Below, one piece after another: positions 46,804-57,654 of a stretch of 64,000 nt of DNA. Below the pieces are notes generated by a model, which ran no database searches, had not been told where the DNA came from, and worked only from the letters and a program-made list of their open reading frames with translations. This DNA is from Dermanyssus gallinae (taxonomy: Eukaryota; Arthropoda; Arachnida; Mesostigmata; Dermanyssidae), in NCBI GenBank assembly GCA_003439945.1, contig QVRM01006023.1:62001-126000 (forward strand). The letters are read 5' to 3'. Position 1 is the first letter of the stretch, and each line of letters begins with the position of its first letter. Made by a program: the position numbers and the translations under genes.

Positions 46804-46806
<3 letters not shown>
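45520..46806 (-). mobile_element. mariner transposon, frameshifted copy
   Basis: The element is 1287 bp with perfect 28-bp inverted ends starting CAGGTAGTTCAATAAGTTCT, and TA on each side (45518-45519 and 46807-46808). The right end runs directly into a 39-bp (TA)n array. Perfect ends suggest recent movement, driven in trans because the coding region is broken. It is a different mariner from the one at 31464. Confidence 0.92.
45637..46630 (-). pseudogene. mariner transposase, broken by a frameshift
   Basis: The ATG at 46628-46630 starts MENKEFRVVIKHFYFKG, a usual mariner N-terminus. The first frame continues through the helix-turn-helix region and the first catalytic aspartate (TVDESRVHHYTPE, where G-D-E is commonest) to about 46025. 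After a roughly 130-nt region with a frame change, the second frame supplies RDNAHAHKS and YSPDLAPSDYFLF, a complete second D and third D spaced by 34 residues, and ends at 45637. Gly-to-Val before the first Asp and His-to-Arg before the second Asp are further deviations. It resembles the mellifera/mauritiana side of the mariner family. Confidence 0.85.

Positions 46807-46845
<39 letters not shown>
46807..46845. repeat. (TA)n microsatellite, 39 bp
   Basis: It abuts the right terminus of the mariner without any spacer. Confidence 0.97.
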
Positions 46846-46847
<2 letters not shown>

Positions 46848-47135
46848 CACAGCTCGCCAGGGACGCAGGCAAGCTAAAGCTGGTTGGCGACGTAATGTAT
46901 CGTAGCTGGTGTCGCAACCCGTTCGAGGTGGTGTGGTGAGTGGCGCCGGCGTTGGGAATCAGCAGCGGTACGCCGGGACCAAAAGGATCTCCATACAATA
47001 GATGGGAGGGAATGAGTCCATTGTATCGAAGTATCGTATTGAAGATATCGTCGTTCCCGTGCGACCTGCCTCGGAGTAATATAGCCAACGGCTCGTTGTT
47101 GAGCGACGTCGCTCTCCTTCCTCTATGGTTGGTGA
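46846..47135 (-). CDS. candidate coding exon, unidentified
   Basis: A minus-strand frame is open from a plausible acceptor (TATTCATATGTCAG, ending at 47136) for about 95 codons, until it runs into the (TA)n array. It reads GNDDIFNTILRYNGLIPSHL, with many plausible codons. No domain was recognised and a plus frame is open as well. Its 3' limit is unclear. Confidence 0.2.
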
Positions 47136-47924
47136 CTGACATATGAATACACACAGCTAGCTGACTTCTCTTGTTGTCGTCGTGGTCGTCTCGTCGTCAT
47201 TGACGTTGTTGTTGTTGTTGTTTTTGTTGTTGTTGTTGCTTTTGATGTTGTTGTTGTTGTTGTTGCTTTTGATGTCCTTTTTACCAGCTACAGGCTGGTA
47301 TTGTTGCTGCGGTCATGGTATTGTTGCTGCGGTCATGGTTGTTGTTGTTGTGGCTGTTGTTGCTGTCATTATTGCGGATTTCTATTATAGTTAGGCTGGT
47401 GGATCACTTGCTGTTAGTACGTTTGCTGCTGCTGCTACTGTACTTCTGCTACAGCTGCCATAGCTACCATAGCTGTGGCGGCTCCTGTTCTATTGGGTGT
47501 TGAGCGCTGTACGCAACAGGTCAAATGGCCAACTGTCGGTGCACACGGGTCAAAGGCGAGAGGATCAACCGACAATGAATTCATAGAAGACTTGAGTCTC
47601 GTAGTCGAAGAATGGGTAAGGTTAAGGTTACGAGAGGGATGAGAACGATCCCAGCGTGAATTCCACGTAGTGAACTACGTTGCTGGCGCATTGCGCTCCT
47701 CGCGCCCAAAACCTCCACCGCTTCTACCACACCGCTGCTGCGGCAACAAGCCTCCACTGCCTAACAAGAGCAGTTTATAGAGCAGCCGTTGTTGTTGCAG
47801 CAGCAACAGCGACTGAAAGGTTTGCTGCTGCTGTTGCTGCTGGTCGGACAAGCGGTTGAACGAATACTTCCCTCGTTTCAGTTGCAGACAGATGATCCAG
47901 CAGCCCAGGAAACAGCAACAACAA
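47136..47924. other. low-complexity region, (GTT)n-rich at the left
   Basis: (GTT)n tracts lie at about 47200-47275 and 47335-47370, with (GCT)n at about 47423-47440 and (CAG)n near 47797. Open frames here are repeat artefacts. Confidence 0.6.
47200..47275 (+). repeat. imperfect (GTT)n microsatellite
   Basis: GTT/TTG units with TTTTG variants. It is in inverted orientation to the (CAA)n block 650 bp downstream. Confidence 0.9.
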
Positions 47925-48075
47925 AAACAACAAATGCAGCAGCAACAACAACAAAACCAACAACTGCAGCAACAACAACAAAACCAACAACTGCAGCAAC
48001 AACAACAACAACAAAACCAACAACTGCAGCAGCAACAATAATAACAACAACAACAACAAAAACAACAAAAAACAC
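47925..48075 (+). repeat. (CAA)n with higher-order ~27-33 bp unit
   Basis: The phrase AACCAACAACTGCAGCAAC recurs three times at about 27-33 bp intervals inside a CAA tract. The plus frame is poly-Gln (QQNQQLQQQ) ending at TAA. It could be a poly-Gln exon, but nothing supports that. Confidence 0.9.
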
Positions 48076-49075
48076 CTAACCCTAAGTGTTTATGGATTCG
48101 AAGGGCAAGCTTGAGAAAAAGGGAAAATGAGAGAGAGAGAGAGCAAGGGTGATAAAAGTGAACGGACAAATAGATGTGCAAGCAGACAGAAATATTCCCA
48201 GCGGGCCGACGTTTTGAAAGACTTTTTTTCCGTTCTTCTTTCGTCAGCCGATAATCGCATAATACAGTGCAGCTTACGTGAAGTTTCCGATGCGCTCACG
48301 TTCTTTCTACGCACGGAAAAGATCCGCCAACCTCTGTGGGTTTGACCATCGTTAGAGTTAACTTGCTTAAAAAATAATACAATATGTTCATTGTACAGCG
48401 TTCTTTATGGATTTTGTTTACATGTGCTGGTTCGGAGGTGCGTTTACATGGCATACCCCTAAACGGTTCACTTACAGGCTCTACAGAAGTCGTAGTCGGA
48501 GAATTTGTAACATAATTCGGGTCAACCTGTATATAAAATACCTAGTTGAGAAGACTACCATACCATTTCTAAGCTTCGAACACGGTGTCACCGTATCTGC
48601 TAATGCCTGTGCGGGCTTGTGTAGAAGAAACGTCTAGGTAGGATAGAGGCAAGTCGTATAAGTTAGAAAGCGATTAGATAACTTGAGCAGTGTGATAAGT
48701 TACGTAGTATGTGTGTGATTAATGCTTGGGCAAGGCCCGCACGAAGGCAACCTAGGACGCATCTGCTACTGAGTACAAAAATCGGGTAACTAACAAATGA
48801 AAAGCTACAGTTGTGGAACCTTCCTGGCAACAAGCTGCTCTCCTGCCCTTTCCTGGAAGTCAAGGAGAACAACGTTGTACATGTGAACCAGATCTGCACA
48901 TTCTCATGGAATAATTGTTCAGAGGAACTGGGTCAGGAAAATAGGCTCGCGTTTAGGTAGACCCATTATAGTTATAGCCTATAATTTTAAGCCTATTTAA
49001 GTTTTGCCCCAAGCACGCTGCGCACATGTTCTTACATCTCAAACGTATATTTTGCTATATAAATATATACATACG

Positions 49076-49111
<36 letters not shown>

Positions 49112-49339
49112 CTAACAACACCATCACAATTTATACGACGCACTTAGGAATACGCACAAATATAGCAAAGTAGATCCGATCTAAATTTCGACCATGACTG
49201 CAGATAGCACGATTCATGCAATACAGTGAATCGCCACCAAGGGCGGCTCGGGCCCATTAGACGTTCCAGACAGATGTAACGCTAAAGTATTATAGGCAAA
49301 GAGTAAGCGGCAATACACGTGGGTAACCTCGCCGATACC
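48076..49339. other. no recognisable gene
   Basis: A (TA)n array lies at 49078-49109. The ORFs are short and without domains. Confidence 0.5.
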
Positions 49340-49450
49340 CTTACCCCGTGCGTGCAACCTGTACTATGTCTTCACCTTGTGGGGTGCAATCTGCCCGCTG
49401 CCTTCACCTCGTGGGGTGCAACCTGCCCGATGTCTTCACCTGGTGAGGGG
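49340..49450. repeat. 32-bp tandem repeat, ~3 copies
   Basis: Units starting TGYCTTCACCTYGTGGGGTG begin at 49367, 49399 and 49431. A degenerate partial copy precedes them. It inflates a 125-codon plus frame. Confidence 0.9.
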
Positions 49451-50140
49451 TCTATGCTTTCGCTTGCCGTCATCGTTGGCGGAAGCACTCGAGCAACGAG
49501 CTGTAGTGAGTGTGACGGTCGTCTTCCTGTGACGCAAAAGCCCCTCGGCAGCTCCAAGGTTCATATGCAGATCGGCATGAACGTGGTTGGGGCGGCCTAC
49601 ACTGCCTGCGCCTATCCCGCTATCCCTGCTGCTGCTGCCTGTTTGCAGCACAGGGGCAGCCGGAAGATGCCGGAATACTGCAAGCAGCGGAGCTAGCCAC
49701 CTTCATGCAGATCGCCGAAGCGGCCGAAAGCGACGAAAGCATCATCAACAACTCAGCACCGTCTAGGGTTGCGACACTGTGGCGCCCTCCTAGTTCTGCT
49801 AGGGCTGGGCAAGCTGAGACTCGAGAAAGATACGATAGACAATCGGCCTTTCGACGACGGTGAGAAGTCCAAAGTACCATGCCGTACGTAGCTGGTCCTC
49901 TGCCGGTCTCTCGAGAGATAGAGATAGACTTCGGGGCGGCGGATAAGTAGTGTAGTAGCAAGCTCGAACGCGGTAGCGCGTTACTTCGAGCGGCTTATGT
50001 CGCTATCGCCATGTTTGTTTGATCCGTCCTGAGTGGCCTGACTGGCCTGGTGCGGGCTGAACAGCCCATTAGAGGCGCGCCGTCGACTTAGTCAGGCGCA
50101 CGGTGCGTCTGCAGCAAAAGAAGATGTGATACAACCGGAA
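49451..50140. other. no recognisable gene
   Basis: GC-richer sequence with overlapping open frames on both strands (for example 49620-49961, minus). No domain was recognised. Confidence 0.4.
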
Positions 50141-50172
50141 CAGCTACATCGCGATTTGTCATCGCGTAGCTG
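50141..50172. repeat. 12-bp hairpin with 3-nt bulge, flanked by 10-bp direct repeats
   Basis: CAGCTA[CAT]CGCGAT, a 5-nt loop, then ATCGCGTAGCTG. AGAAGATGTG occurs on both sides, at about 50119 and 50174. Confidence 0.8.
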
Positions 50173-50208
50173 AGAAGATGTGTCTTTGGGCATAATTTGT
50201 CCTTAAAT

Positions 50209-50337
50209 TTTATTTAATCTAAATCACTTCTTTCGTTTATTTAATCTTAGTCACTTCTTTCGTTTATTTAACCTTAGTCACTTCTTTCGTTATTTAACCT
50301 TAGTCACTTCTTTTGTTTATTTAATCTAAGGTACTTC
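50209..50337. repeat. 27-bp minisatellite, ~4.8 copies
   Basis: The unit begins TTTATTTAATCTTAGTCACT and ends TCTTTCG. Copies differ by few bases and there are no unique spacers, so it is not a CRISPR-like array. Confidence 0.95.
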
Positions 50338-52074
50338 CAAACGATAGAGTTAAAGCGGCTCCGACCTACAACAGCAGACAATAGACGAACAGACTCGCAT
50401 CGACCGTTTTGTTAAGCATTCAGTGCATGCCCGCTTAGCCTTTGGACAGCGTACACCGGCCAGTGTATCGGCAGGCCGGGCAAACCTACCTATTTTCGGT
50501 TATAATACAAATTACCACAGTGGTGTTCAGCCTACTATCGTAAACATAGCCTTCGCTGCTGTTGTGATCGCGGACCACAAACGCGAAGAATCGTGAAGAA
50601 CCTACCCCGCCTACGAACGCTGGCTTCTTGCAACAGCGTCTATAATAATTAACTATTTCTTCTCAGTTGTAGAGAACATGTTCAACCTAGTATTGCCGAC
50701 TTAGACTTTTACCTAAGCTAGCTTGTGTACCGACTACACTATTCTCACAGCAGATCCAGGCATTTTTATGGCGTGTTGACTCGACATAATATGTAATTCC
50801 GTAGTTCGATAGCTAAGCCTTGTGAAGACTTGATTGCAGCCAAACACATCTTTAATGTGGACTATGCTTGGCTAAAGTAAAGTATGTGCTCTGTCGCTCG
50901 TCGGTGACAAGTTTGCCCCCGTGCTCCCCCGGGGCCCGCTCTTTAAGTCCCACGACGACATTACAATGGCTTATGCTTGTGTGCATCTGTACACATAGTG
51001 TGGATTTTGGAACGCAGATTGAGTAGAATCTGCTTTAGCAGGTCGCAACCCTGAGAGAGTCCCTTTCTTCGTCTTCACCCATTTTCGTGATGCCTCCGCT
51101 AGATTCCAAGTAGTTAGTGTACGTGCCGGTCAACCCGCTGCAGCAGCACAACATCGGCAGTATTTAGCACTACTGCGCCGGGAACAGAGGCATCGTTCTC
51201 ATTTCAAAATTGACGAGTTACACACATAGACTATAGCACAATCACTTGAAGTGCTGTGGGTAATGGCAATGGTGGTGTTGGTGGTGGTAACGGTGGTGAA
51301 GGTACGCGACGCTTAGCGTGCAGCCAATAAGGTCCACCAAGTGAGCTCATCAGCCTGCCGGCTGGCCGGAGGCACACTTCCGCTTGCGACTGCCATCGGC
51401 TTGCTAATTATCGGCACAATACACCCTGCCTCTGCTGCTGGTGGTGGTGGTGGTGCACGAAAGCGCTGATTTAAACGGGTATTTGTAAGAGGATCAATTT
51501 CGACTCTAATCAACTTCGACTAATCGTGTTCGCTTCGGTTTTTTTCTTTCTATTCTGTATTAAGACGAGAAGCCTCGACGTCGGCTGTGACGGGGAACAG
51601 AAGGCAAGTATAATTAACTGTCGAAACTCGGCAGGGATTGGCAGGGAGCGGAAAAGAAGCCAAGGAAGAGAACGAGCAGAAGGCCAAGCAGGAAAAGGAC
51701 GGGAGCGAACGGGGCTCAAAGCCGGCTGAAGGCCGCGCGTATACATATATGTATGTAGGGTCGGCCAGCCCCGGCAGGTCGACCAGGAAAGACATGCATA
51801 CATACGCTTTCGGACATACTCACCCAAGCGCACACACGACGCATGTACAGTACATATATGCGTCGACATCAAGAGCAGTCAATCGACGATACAGCTCGGT
51901 TTATTCACATCAAGAAGTCGTAACAGCAATTTCATATTGCCGTAAGCCTGATTTGGACTCAACTCGAGAGCAGAGCATCTCAGGCCACGAGCAGCTCGAG
52001 TCAATCGAGCTGCTTATAGGTCGTCATTCGACTAAATGCTTATAAAACATAATGTTTGTTATTAATAAAAAATA

Positions 52075-52077
<3 letters not shown>
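50338..52077. other. no recognisable gene
   Basis: GGT-type repeats occur near 51265-51300 and 51440. A lysine/glutamate-rich plus frame near 51638-51730 is not supported. Confidence 0.45.

Positions 52078-52130
<53 letters not shown>
52078..52130. repeat. (TA)n microsatellite, 53 bp
   Basis: Uninterrupted TA array, about 40 bp before the solo transposon end at 52169. Confidence 0.97.
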
Positions 52131-52131
<1 letters not shown>

Positions 52132-52168
52132 TCTCACTAAGAAACAAGTTTTTACACCCTATATAAAA

Positions 52169-52228
52169 AGTGCGTTGCAAAAAATTTGCAACTCATTTCT
52201 TTTGGTGATAATTTCGGCTTGATTTGAC
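52169..52228 (+). mobile_element. solo terminal-repeat fragment of the Tc3-like family
   Basis: AAAGTGCGTTGCAAAAAATT...CAACTCATTTC...TGATAATTTCGGCTTG matches about 58 bp of the left end of the element at 52668, in the same orientation, and then diverges. No matching right end was found before the second copy. Confidence 0.8.
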
Positions 52229-52631
52229 ATAGGATATGTAAATTAGAAAATCATAATTTAGTAGAATACTTCTTTTAGTAGTAATAAACGACATATATTT
52301 TTAATTCGTATACCAACAAAAACGCCGTAATGTTACGTGTCTGTACTAGTTTAGCCCAAATCATTAAATACAAGCCAAAATTGCATCCAATATTGATTGT
52401 CATGTGTGGCGACGGGATCGGATCGCTATATAAATTGAGCGATGCTCGTTAACAATGGATGATAAACCACAGCACTCACAAACAGCGGCCATACTGCCAC
52501 TCAAACTGTTAGGGAAACCCTTAGTGTTTATAACACGTCTTTTTATGGTGCTGCTGTAAGCGCCGCTGATGCAAAAGGATAAATGTGTCTGTAGCACGTA
52601 CATATCTACTAACAAGCTGCAAATGATAAAT

Positions 52632-52633
<2 letters not shown>
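52229..52633. other. spacer between solo end and full element
   Basis: No gene recognised. GCTATATAAATTGAGC near 52425 resembles a TATA box but has no downstream gene. Confidence 0.5.

Positions 52634-52667
<34 letters not shown>
52634..52667. repeat. (TA)n microsatellite, 34 bp
   Basis: It abuts the left terminus of the Tc3-like element. Confidence 0.95.
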
Positions 52668-52672
<5 letters not shown>

Positions 52673-54234
52673 GTGTTGCAAAAAATTAGCCACTCATTTT
52701 TTTTAGTGATAATTTCGGCTTGGTTTATTTGAACGTTTTGAAATTTTAAGGGCATGATGAAAATGACGGAACACGAGTATTTTGTTCATTTCGTCTCAAT
52801 CTCACAATCGGTTCATACAAAAAAATAAAAAGTGTGAAAAAACAGTGTTGCAAAATATTAGCAACAATAACATGCTAACAACACAGCTCTTGTTTGTAAA
52901 GGATAGTCGATGCTACAGCTGATATTCGATCCAGGGGATCAAATGTCAGGAATAATGTCTAGCTAAATCAATCATTCTATAGCTGCAAAATATTCTACAG
53001 CTCAGTCGTTGTGCCGAACTAACAGCGAAGCGTATGTTTAAACCATGGGTCGTACAAAGGATCTCTCGGATAACGAAAATACAAGAATTAAGGCATATGC
53101 TGAGCTCGGTTATACAGTAACTGCTATAGCAACCAGATTAGGACGGCATAAGAGCACCAACAGCAGGTTCTTACACCCTGGAGTGAACCAAAGGTGCAGA
53201 TCTAACAGTGGGCGTAAGCCAGTTTTGACTATTCGAGATCGGCGTAGGATCATACAGTTGGCTACTCATGACCAAATGTTTTCTTCCAGGATCAGGACTA
53301 CTTTGGGAGTGCCAGTGCACCGATCCACAGTGTACCGAGTGTTAAGTTCTGACAAAAACGTGCGATACGCGAAAAGGAAGCTTATGCCGCGACTGCAACC
53401 GAAGCACATTGTCGCACGGCGTGAATTTTCGCATAGATACCAAACTTAGAGTAACGAGTGGAAAAACATCGTCTTCTCGGATGAAAAGAAATTTAATCTC
53501 GATGGCCCTGACGGCTGTCAGTACTATTGGCACGACTTACGGAAGGAACCTAAATGGTTCTCGAAATGTGTGGCCGGTAGTGGCTCTGTGAAATATTGGG
53601 GCGCGTTTGGATATAATGGGAAGTCTGATCTAGTCGCGATTGTGGGCCTAAACAAAAAGTGTTTCAACAAGACAACGCCACGTTTCATACCTCGGCTAGC
53701 ACTATAGCCCTTTTTCAAGAACAAGGAGTGCCACTTTTGGACTGGCCGGCATTGAGTCCAGAAGTGAATCCCATCGAAAATCTTTGGGGACATTTGGTGA
53801 AGCAGATTTACGCAAATGGTCGACAATATGATAATTTGTCAGACCTCAAAGAAGCTGTCCAGCAAGCATGGACTAATATTCCACTTTCGCACTTACAACA
53901 GCTCATTAACCCTATGAAAGACCGAGTTTACGATTTGATTCAGAAGAAGGGACGAAAAACCCGTTTCTAAAATAGAATATGTAGTATCAAATAAGTCATA
54001 CAGCCCTGCTAAGAATCGAATACGCCGTATTATTGTTGCTAATATTTTGCAACACTGTTTTTTCACACTTTTTTTTTTGTATGAAGCGATTGTGTGATTG
54101 CAACGAAATTAACACCATACTCATGTTTCGTCATGTACATCATGCCCTTAAAAAATAATTTCAAGCCATTCAAACAAATCAAACCGAAATTATCACAAAA
54201 AAACATGAGTTGCTAATTTTTTGCAACGCACTTT
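52668..54234 (+). mobile_element. Tc3-like transposon, defective, long IR/DR-type ends
   Basis: The element is about 1.57 kb with inverted repeats of about 200 bp (about 52668-52870 and 54030-54234). Each arm carries an outer motif GTTGCAAAAAATTAG and an inner motif GTTGCAAAATATTAGCAAC in the same orientation, the arrangement expected for two transposase-binding sites per end, as known for Tc3 and IR/DR elements. Both ends sit in TATA runs. The transposase gene inside is broken. Confidence 0.88.
53045..53970 (+). pseudogene. Tc3-like transposase, nonsense codon plus internal deletion
   Basis: The ATG at 53045 (ACCATGGG) starts MGRTKDLSDNENTRIKAYAE, a Tc3-type paired helix-turn-helix N-terminus. 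An in-frame TAG at 53447-53449 interrupts it; the same frame resumes with the first catalytic aspartate (NIVFSDEKKFNLDG) to about 53665. The segment normally found between that block and the second aspartate is too short and the frame changes, so bases have been lost. The last frame (53659-53970) has FQQDNATFHTS and WPALSPEVNPIENLWG; D to E spacing is 34, giving DD34E. The copy cannot make transposase. Confidence 0.88.
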
Positions 54235-55440
54235 ATATATATGCTCACACTATGTGTCTGTCTCACAGACGCTCCAGTAAGTGCTGCGTGTTCGTGGTAA
54301 TCTGTTAGTAATTAGGGAGACAATTTTGAAAACAGAGGTATCTATTATCTAATTTGAGTCCCACGATGAAAAGTTTTAAGTGTTCTAGCGCACAAAATTG
54401 CCCAATATTTAGGTCAACGAGGGCTATAGAATTTGTTTTCTCCCCGTGTCGTTGAAGTTTGCAGCAAGGCCAAGCTGGGGCTACTTTCTACGCAGAAATC
54501 AGTTGTCTTGAATAAGGTATAACCGGTTATGATATAATCTTGCGCAGATATTTGCGGTACTATCTAGAAGCTTTACCAAGCATGGTACAGAACAGATATG
54601 TCTATAATTTTCCCGTCGTGTGTTACCTTTACAGACGCTTGTACATCTTAGTTTTACTGTGCGTATGCATATCTTAGACTAAACAGCGATTCGAAAGGCA
54701 GGTTATAACAGGCAACGATGTCATTACGGATCCATATTTTTTTTATATTCTATAAAGGCCCTCTGGTTGGTAAGGGCCGACATTAGATTGCATATGCCTA
54801 AAAGCATTTTGTCGAAGCAGCGCTAACTTTGGTCGATGCAGAACTAACCTTATCATTGGATTTTTGTGCTACCATCACTCTTTTCCAACAATGGCTCAGG
54901 TGATGGATCACTCCAGTTCAGTTGGATTAACGAAAACTAATTTAGCCTGCAACCGAGTGCAATTGAGCGCGCCGAATCCCGCACAATACACGGCGAGCCA
55001 CGACAGCACCGATCGTTCTTCTCCCAGTTTCGAAGTTAATTAACACCGCCTGGATTATATTAGATAGGGCTCAACCCGTCAATTGGGTTGCTTCGATCTG
55101 TCAGAGACGCGTTAGAATAAGCGTTGCTGTTTTTTTCCCCCTAGAACAGCATTGTTCGATCTGCAGTCTTCAACTACCCGCCTTACTTCTACTACTACTA
55201 CTGCTTACTACACAGACTATCACTAACAGCACAGTCGTACGGCGTATCACGCACCACGACTTGTGCGTACTTAAATTAAAACTAAGAAGCATGACGATTT
55301 CCCGACGAATGTCTGCTATACTGTGAGGTGTTTTCTCACGTGTGTGAAATGTCGGCGGGCGGGCGACCGACGGACCGACGACGGCTAAATTAATCTGGCC
55401 ATACGTTTTCTATGAGGCGGCAGGCCCTGAATGCTCGTCG
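54235..55440. other. no recognisable gene
   Basis: No supported feature. Confidence 0.5.
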
Positions 55441-56280
55441 TGTCTGTGAGTGAGACTGTATGCCGATGACGTGCACCATTCTCTGCACGCCGAAAAAGCC
55501 GCCCTTCATCAAAGTACATGCTCCACCCCCTTTCTCTCTCACTACCTCTCGCTCTCTCTCTCTCTGGTACTATCTCCCCCTCTCTCTATTTATTTCTCTC
55601 TCCTGCTCTCTGTCTCTCATACACAGATACACTCACACATACACAGGACGTGGACAACGTCAGACTGCACGGCAACGCGCCAAAATGCTACGCTATCATA
55701 CCTGCATTCACGCTGTCGAACGTTCTCAGCCACGACTTTACTGGCGCCACCACTACCAATGTCCTGATCAAGGCGGACGGATCACCATCAGCAACCCCGC
55801 TATACGCTTCCACTCTTGGATTACAAGGCAACACGTCGGCTATGTCGCAGAGCGTGTATGCAACAACAGCAGCAGCGGCACGCTTGGCAACTCAAACTTG
55901 TTCATTTGGGCTGACCCTCAGCCAACATTTAACGTCCACGGGATTGCTTTGGCATTGCTTTGTGAGACAGACCCCCATGACTACGAAAAATGTGCAGCGT
56001 AGGTGGGCTCGAACCCGTGCTGTACCTATGTGTCGCCTCCAGTCGCGAGGCGCACGCGATCGCACTCTTCACGCCACCGACCTTAACCCGGCTTGGGTCG
56101 CATGGCAACTCAGCTGCTGCCAACATCCGAACCGACCAACGGATCTCGGCGGTGACGGTGCGGTACGCGCTTCCAAACCGACCAATCGACAAAGAGGGCC
56201 AACCAGAACGAACCCGAGAAGAGCCCAGGATGCCCGGGAGCCCCATTCCAGCTGCCCGGGACCACCGAATCCATAACTAG
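55441..56280 (+). other. GC-rich region with long overlapping open frames
   Basis: A CT-rich and CA-rich block (55540-55650) is followed by three overlapping plus frames of 95-250 codons and two antisense frames. One plus frame has many C- or G-ending codons (DVDNVRLHGNAPKCYA...). Another ends YEKCAA before a GTAGGT donor-like site at 56000. I recognise no domain and cannot choose a frame. It could hold an exon. Confidence 0.3.
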
Positions 56281-56684
56281 CTCGTGTTAAGGGCACAAAG
56301 CAAACACAGACCAATGACGTCTTTCGATTGATTTTCAACCGGCGTTCGACATCAAGTTCTTCAGGTTCTGCTAGCGCACCGCCTTTTTCACAGATGAATA
56401 GATAGTAGAGCCAACGAAGCACGTGGTGTTTAACCATCCTCTTCTCACTTCTGCGCTACGTAGAGTCCGTGTGTTCTTATCTATTCGAACTTGGCCTTCT
56501 TGCGATGTAGTAGCTGTCGTACTGATCTTTACATAACTCCCCGTTAGCTTATTGTCACATTGTGTGTATATTGGTGAAATGTATATGATCGTGCAGCAGA
56601 CGGTAATGTGTCGTGTTTGCCGCGTTTGCAAGATACGGTTAAAGTGTTGGCCATGGTTTTTGTAAACACTGTCTATATGAGGCC
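56281..56684. other. no recognisable gene
   Basis: No supported feature. Confidence 0.5.
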
Positions 56685-57128
56685 TTGAACAGATGTGGAC
56701 ACTTCATGTCCTCTAAATTGAAAGTCCAACAACATCGGGAAACAAAATTAATGAGCGCAAGACGTCTGACGATAAAGATATTTATTATCGTGCGTTCAAG
56801 CGTGAATACGTTTAGTTTAGTCATAACAGGTCCCTCGGGAGCTGTTACAAGGCTAGGCGCTAGTGTTCCCGTAGGTCACTCTCTTAATCACTTTTTAAAA
56901 ACATTATCTGACAAGACCCGTGATTATGTGTTAAATATGGTATACATACAATACATAGCGATATATTTAGCTTCGTCCGGATTGTTTCAAGGCTATACTA
57001 TCTCTGTATTGATAGCCGTTTCAGGCGCCGTGGTATTGCAGTGCATCTTGCAGGAAACGGTGCCAAACGTTGAATTAAGTCTGGCTGATGTTAGGCCAAA
57101 AAATTTAATGACACATCATAGGAGATAA
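56685..57128 (+). CDS. candidate coding stretch with two hydrophobic segments
   Basis: A 147-codon open frame in AT-rich DNA ends at TAA 57126-57128. An acceptor-like TTTAGTCATAACAG lies at about 56829, so the coding part may start with VTRLGASVPVGH. Two hydrophobic stretches (MVYIQYIAIYLASSGLF and ISVLIAVSGAVVLQCIL) could be membrane spans. No family was recognised and no second exon is apparent. It may be chance or a decayed transporter. Confidence 0.25.
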   Translation: MNRCGHFMSSKLKVQQHRETKLMSARRLTIKIFIIVRSSVNTFSLVITGPSGAVTRLGASVPVGHSLNHFLKTLSDKTRDYVLNMVYIQYIAIYLASSGLFQGYTISVLIAVSGAVVLQCILQETVPNVELSLADVRPKNLMTHHRR

Positions 57129-57551
57129 GGAGCTAATTTAGTTCCGTTACAAATTGCCAAATTAGTACGCCAGTAGTACTTTACAACGATCGCGTGCAAG
57201 CTGCAAACAAACCTAAGCTGTTGCCAGCACTGTCATCTGTACCGGCCTCTACCGCAACACTTATGTGCCGCCAGGGTGGTATTGCTCCTTACCACGGTGT
57301 AACCTAATCATACGAGTAACAACACAACCAAGCCGATCGAAAACCTCTGAAATACCTACTACAAGCGGAAGTACAAGAACCAGCATGCGAGTCGTGAGGG
57401 TGCAGATTTACATGATTTTGCATCTGCATCATTTATTATTTTATAGTAATAATAGTGGCTGTTTTGTTGTAATTTGTATTCTTCCAGATTTTCTCTTCGT
57501 CGTTTATAAGGTTGCCTTACATTTGTTTATTCTCACTTATATTATGATTAC

Positions 57552-57592
<41 letters not shown>

Positions 57593-57654
57593 TTGCTAGC
57601 TTCAGGACTCCTTGAGCGACATCGTGCTGGCTACCGCTGAGGCGTTGCTGAATC
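57129..57654. other. no recognisable gene; (TA)n at 57555-57590
   Basis: Only the TA array is identifiable. Confidence 0.6.

Noticed and set aside
50209..50337. Regularly spaced repeats resembling a CRISPR array.
   Set aside because: Units are contiguous without unique spacers, in an animal-type genome. It is a minisatellite.
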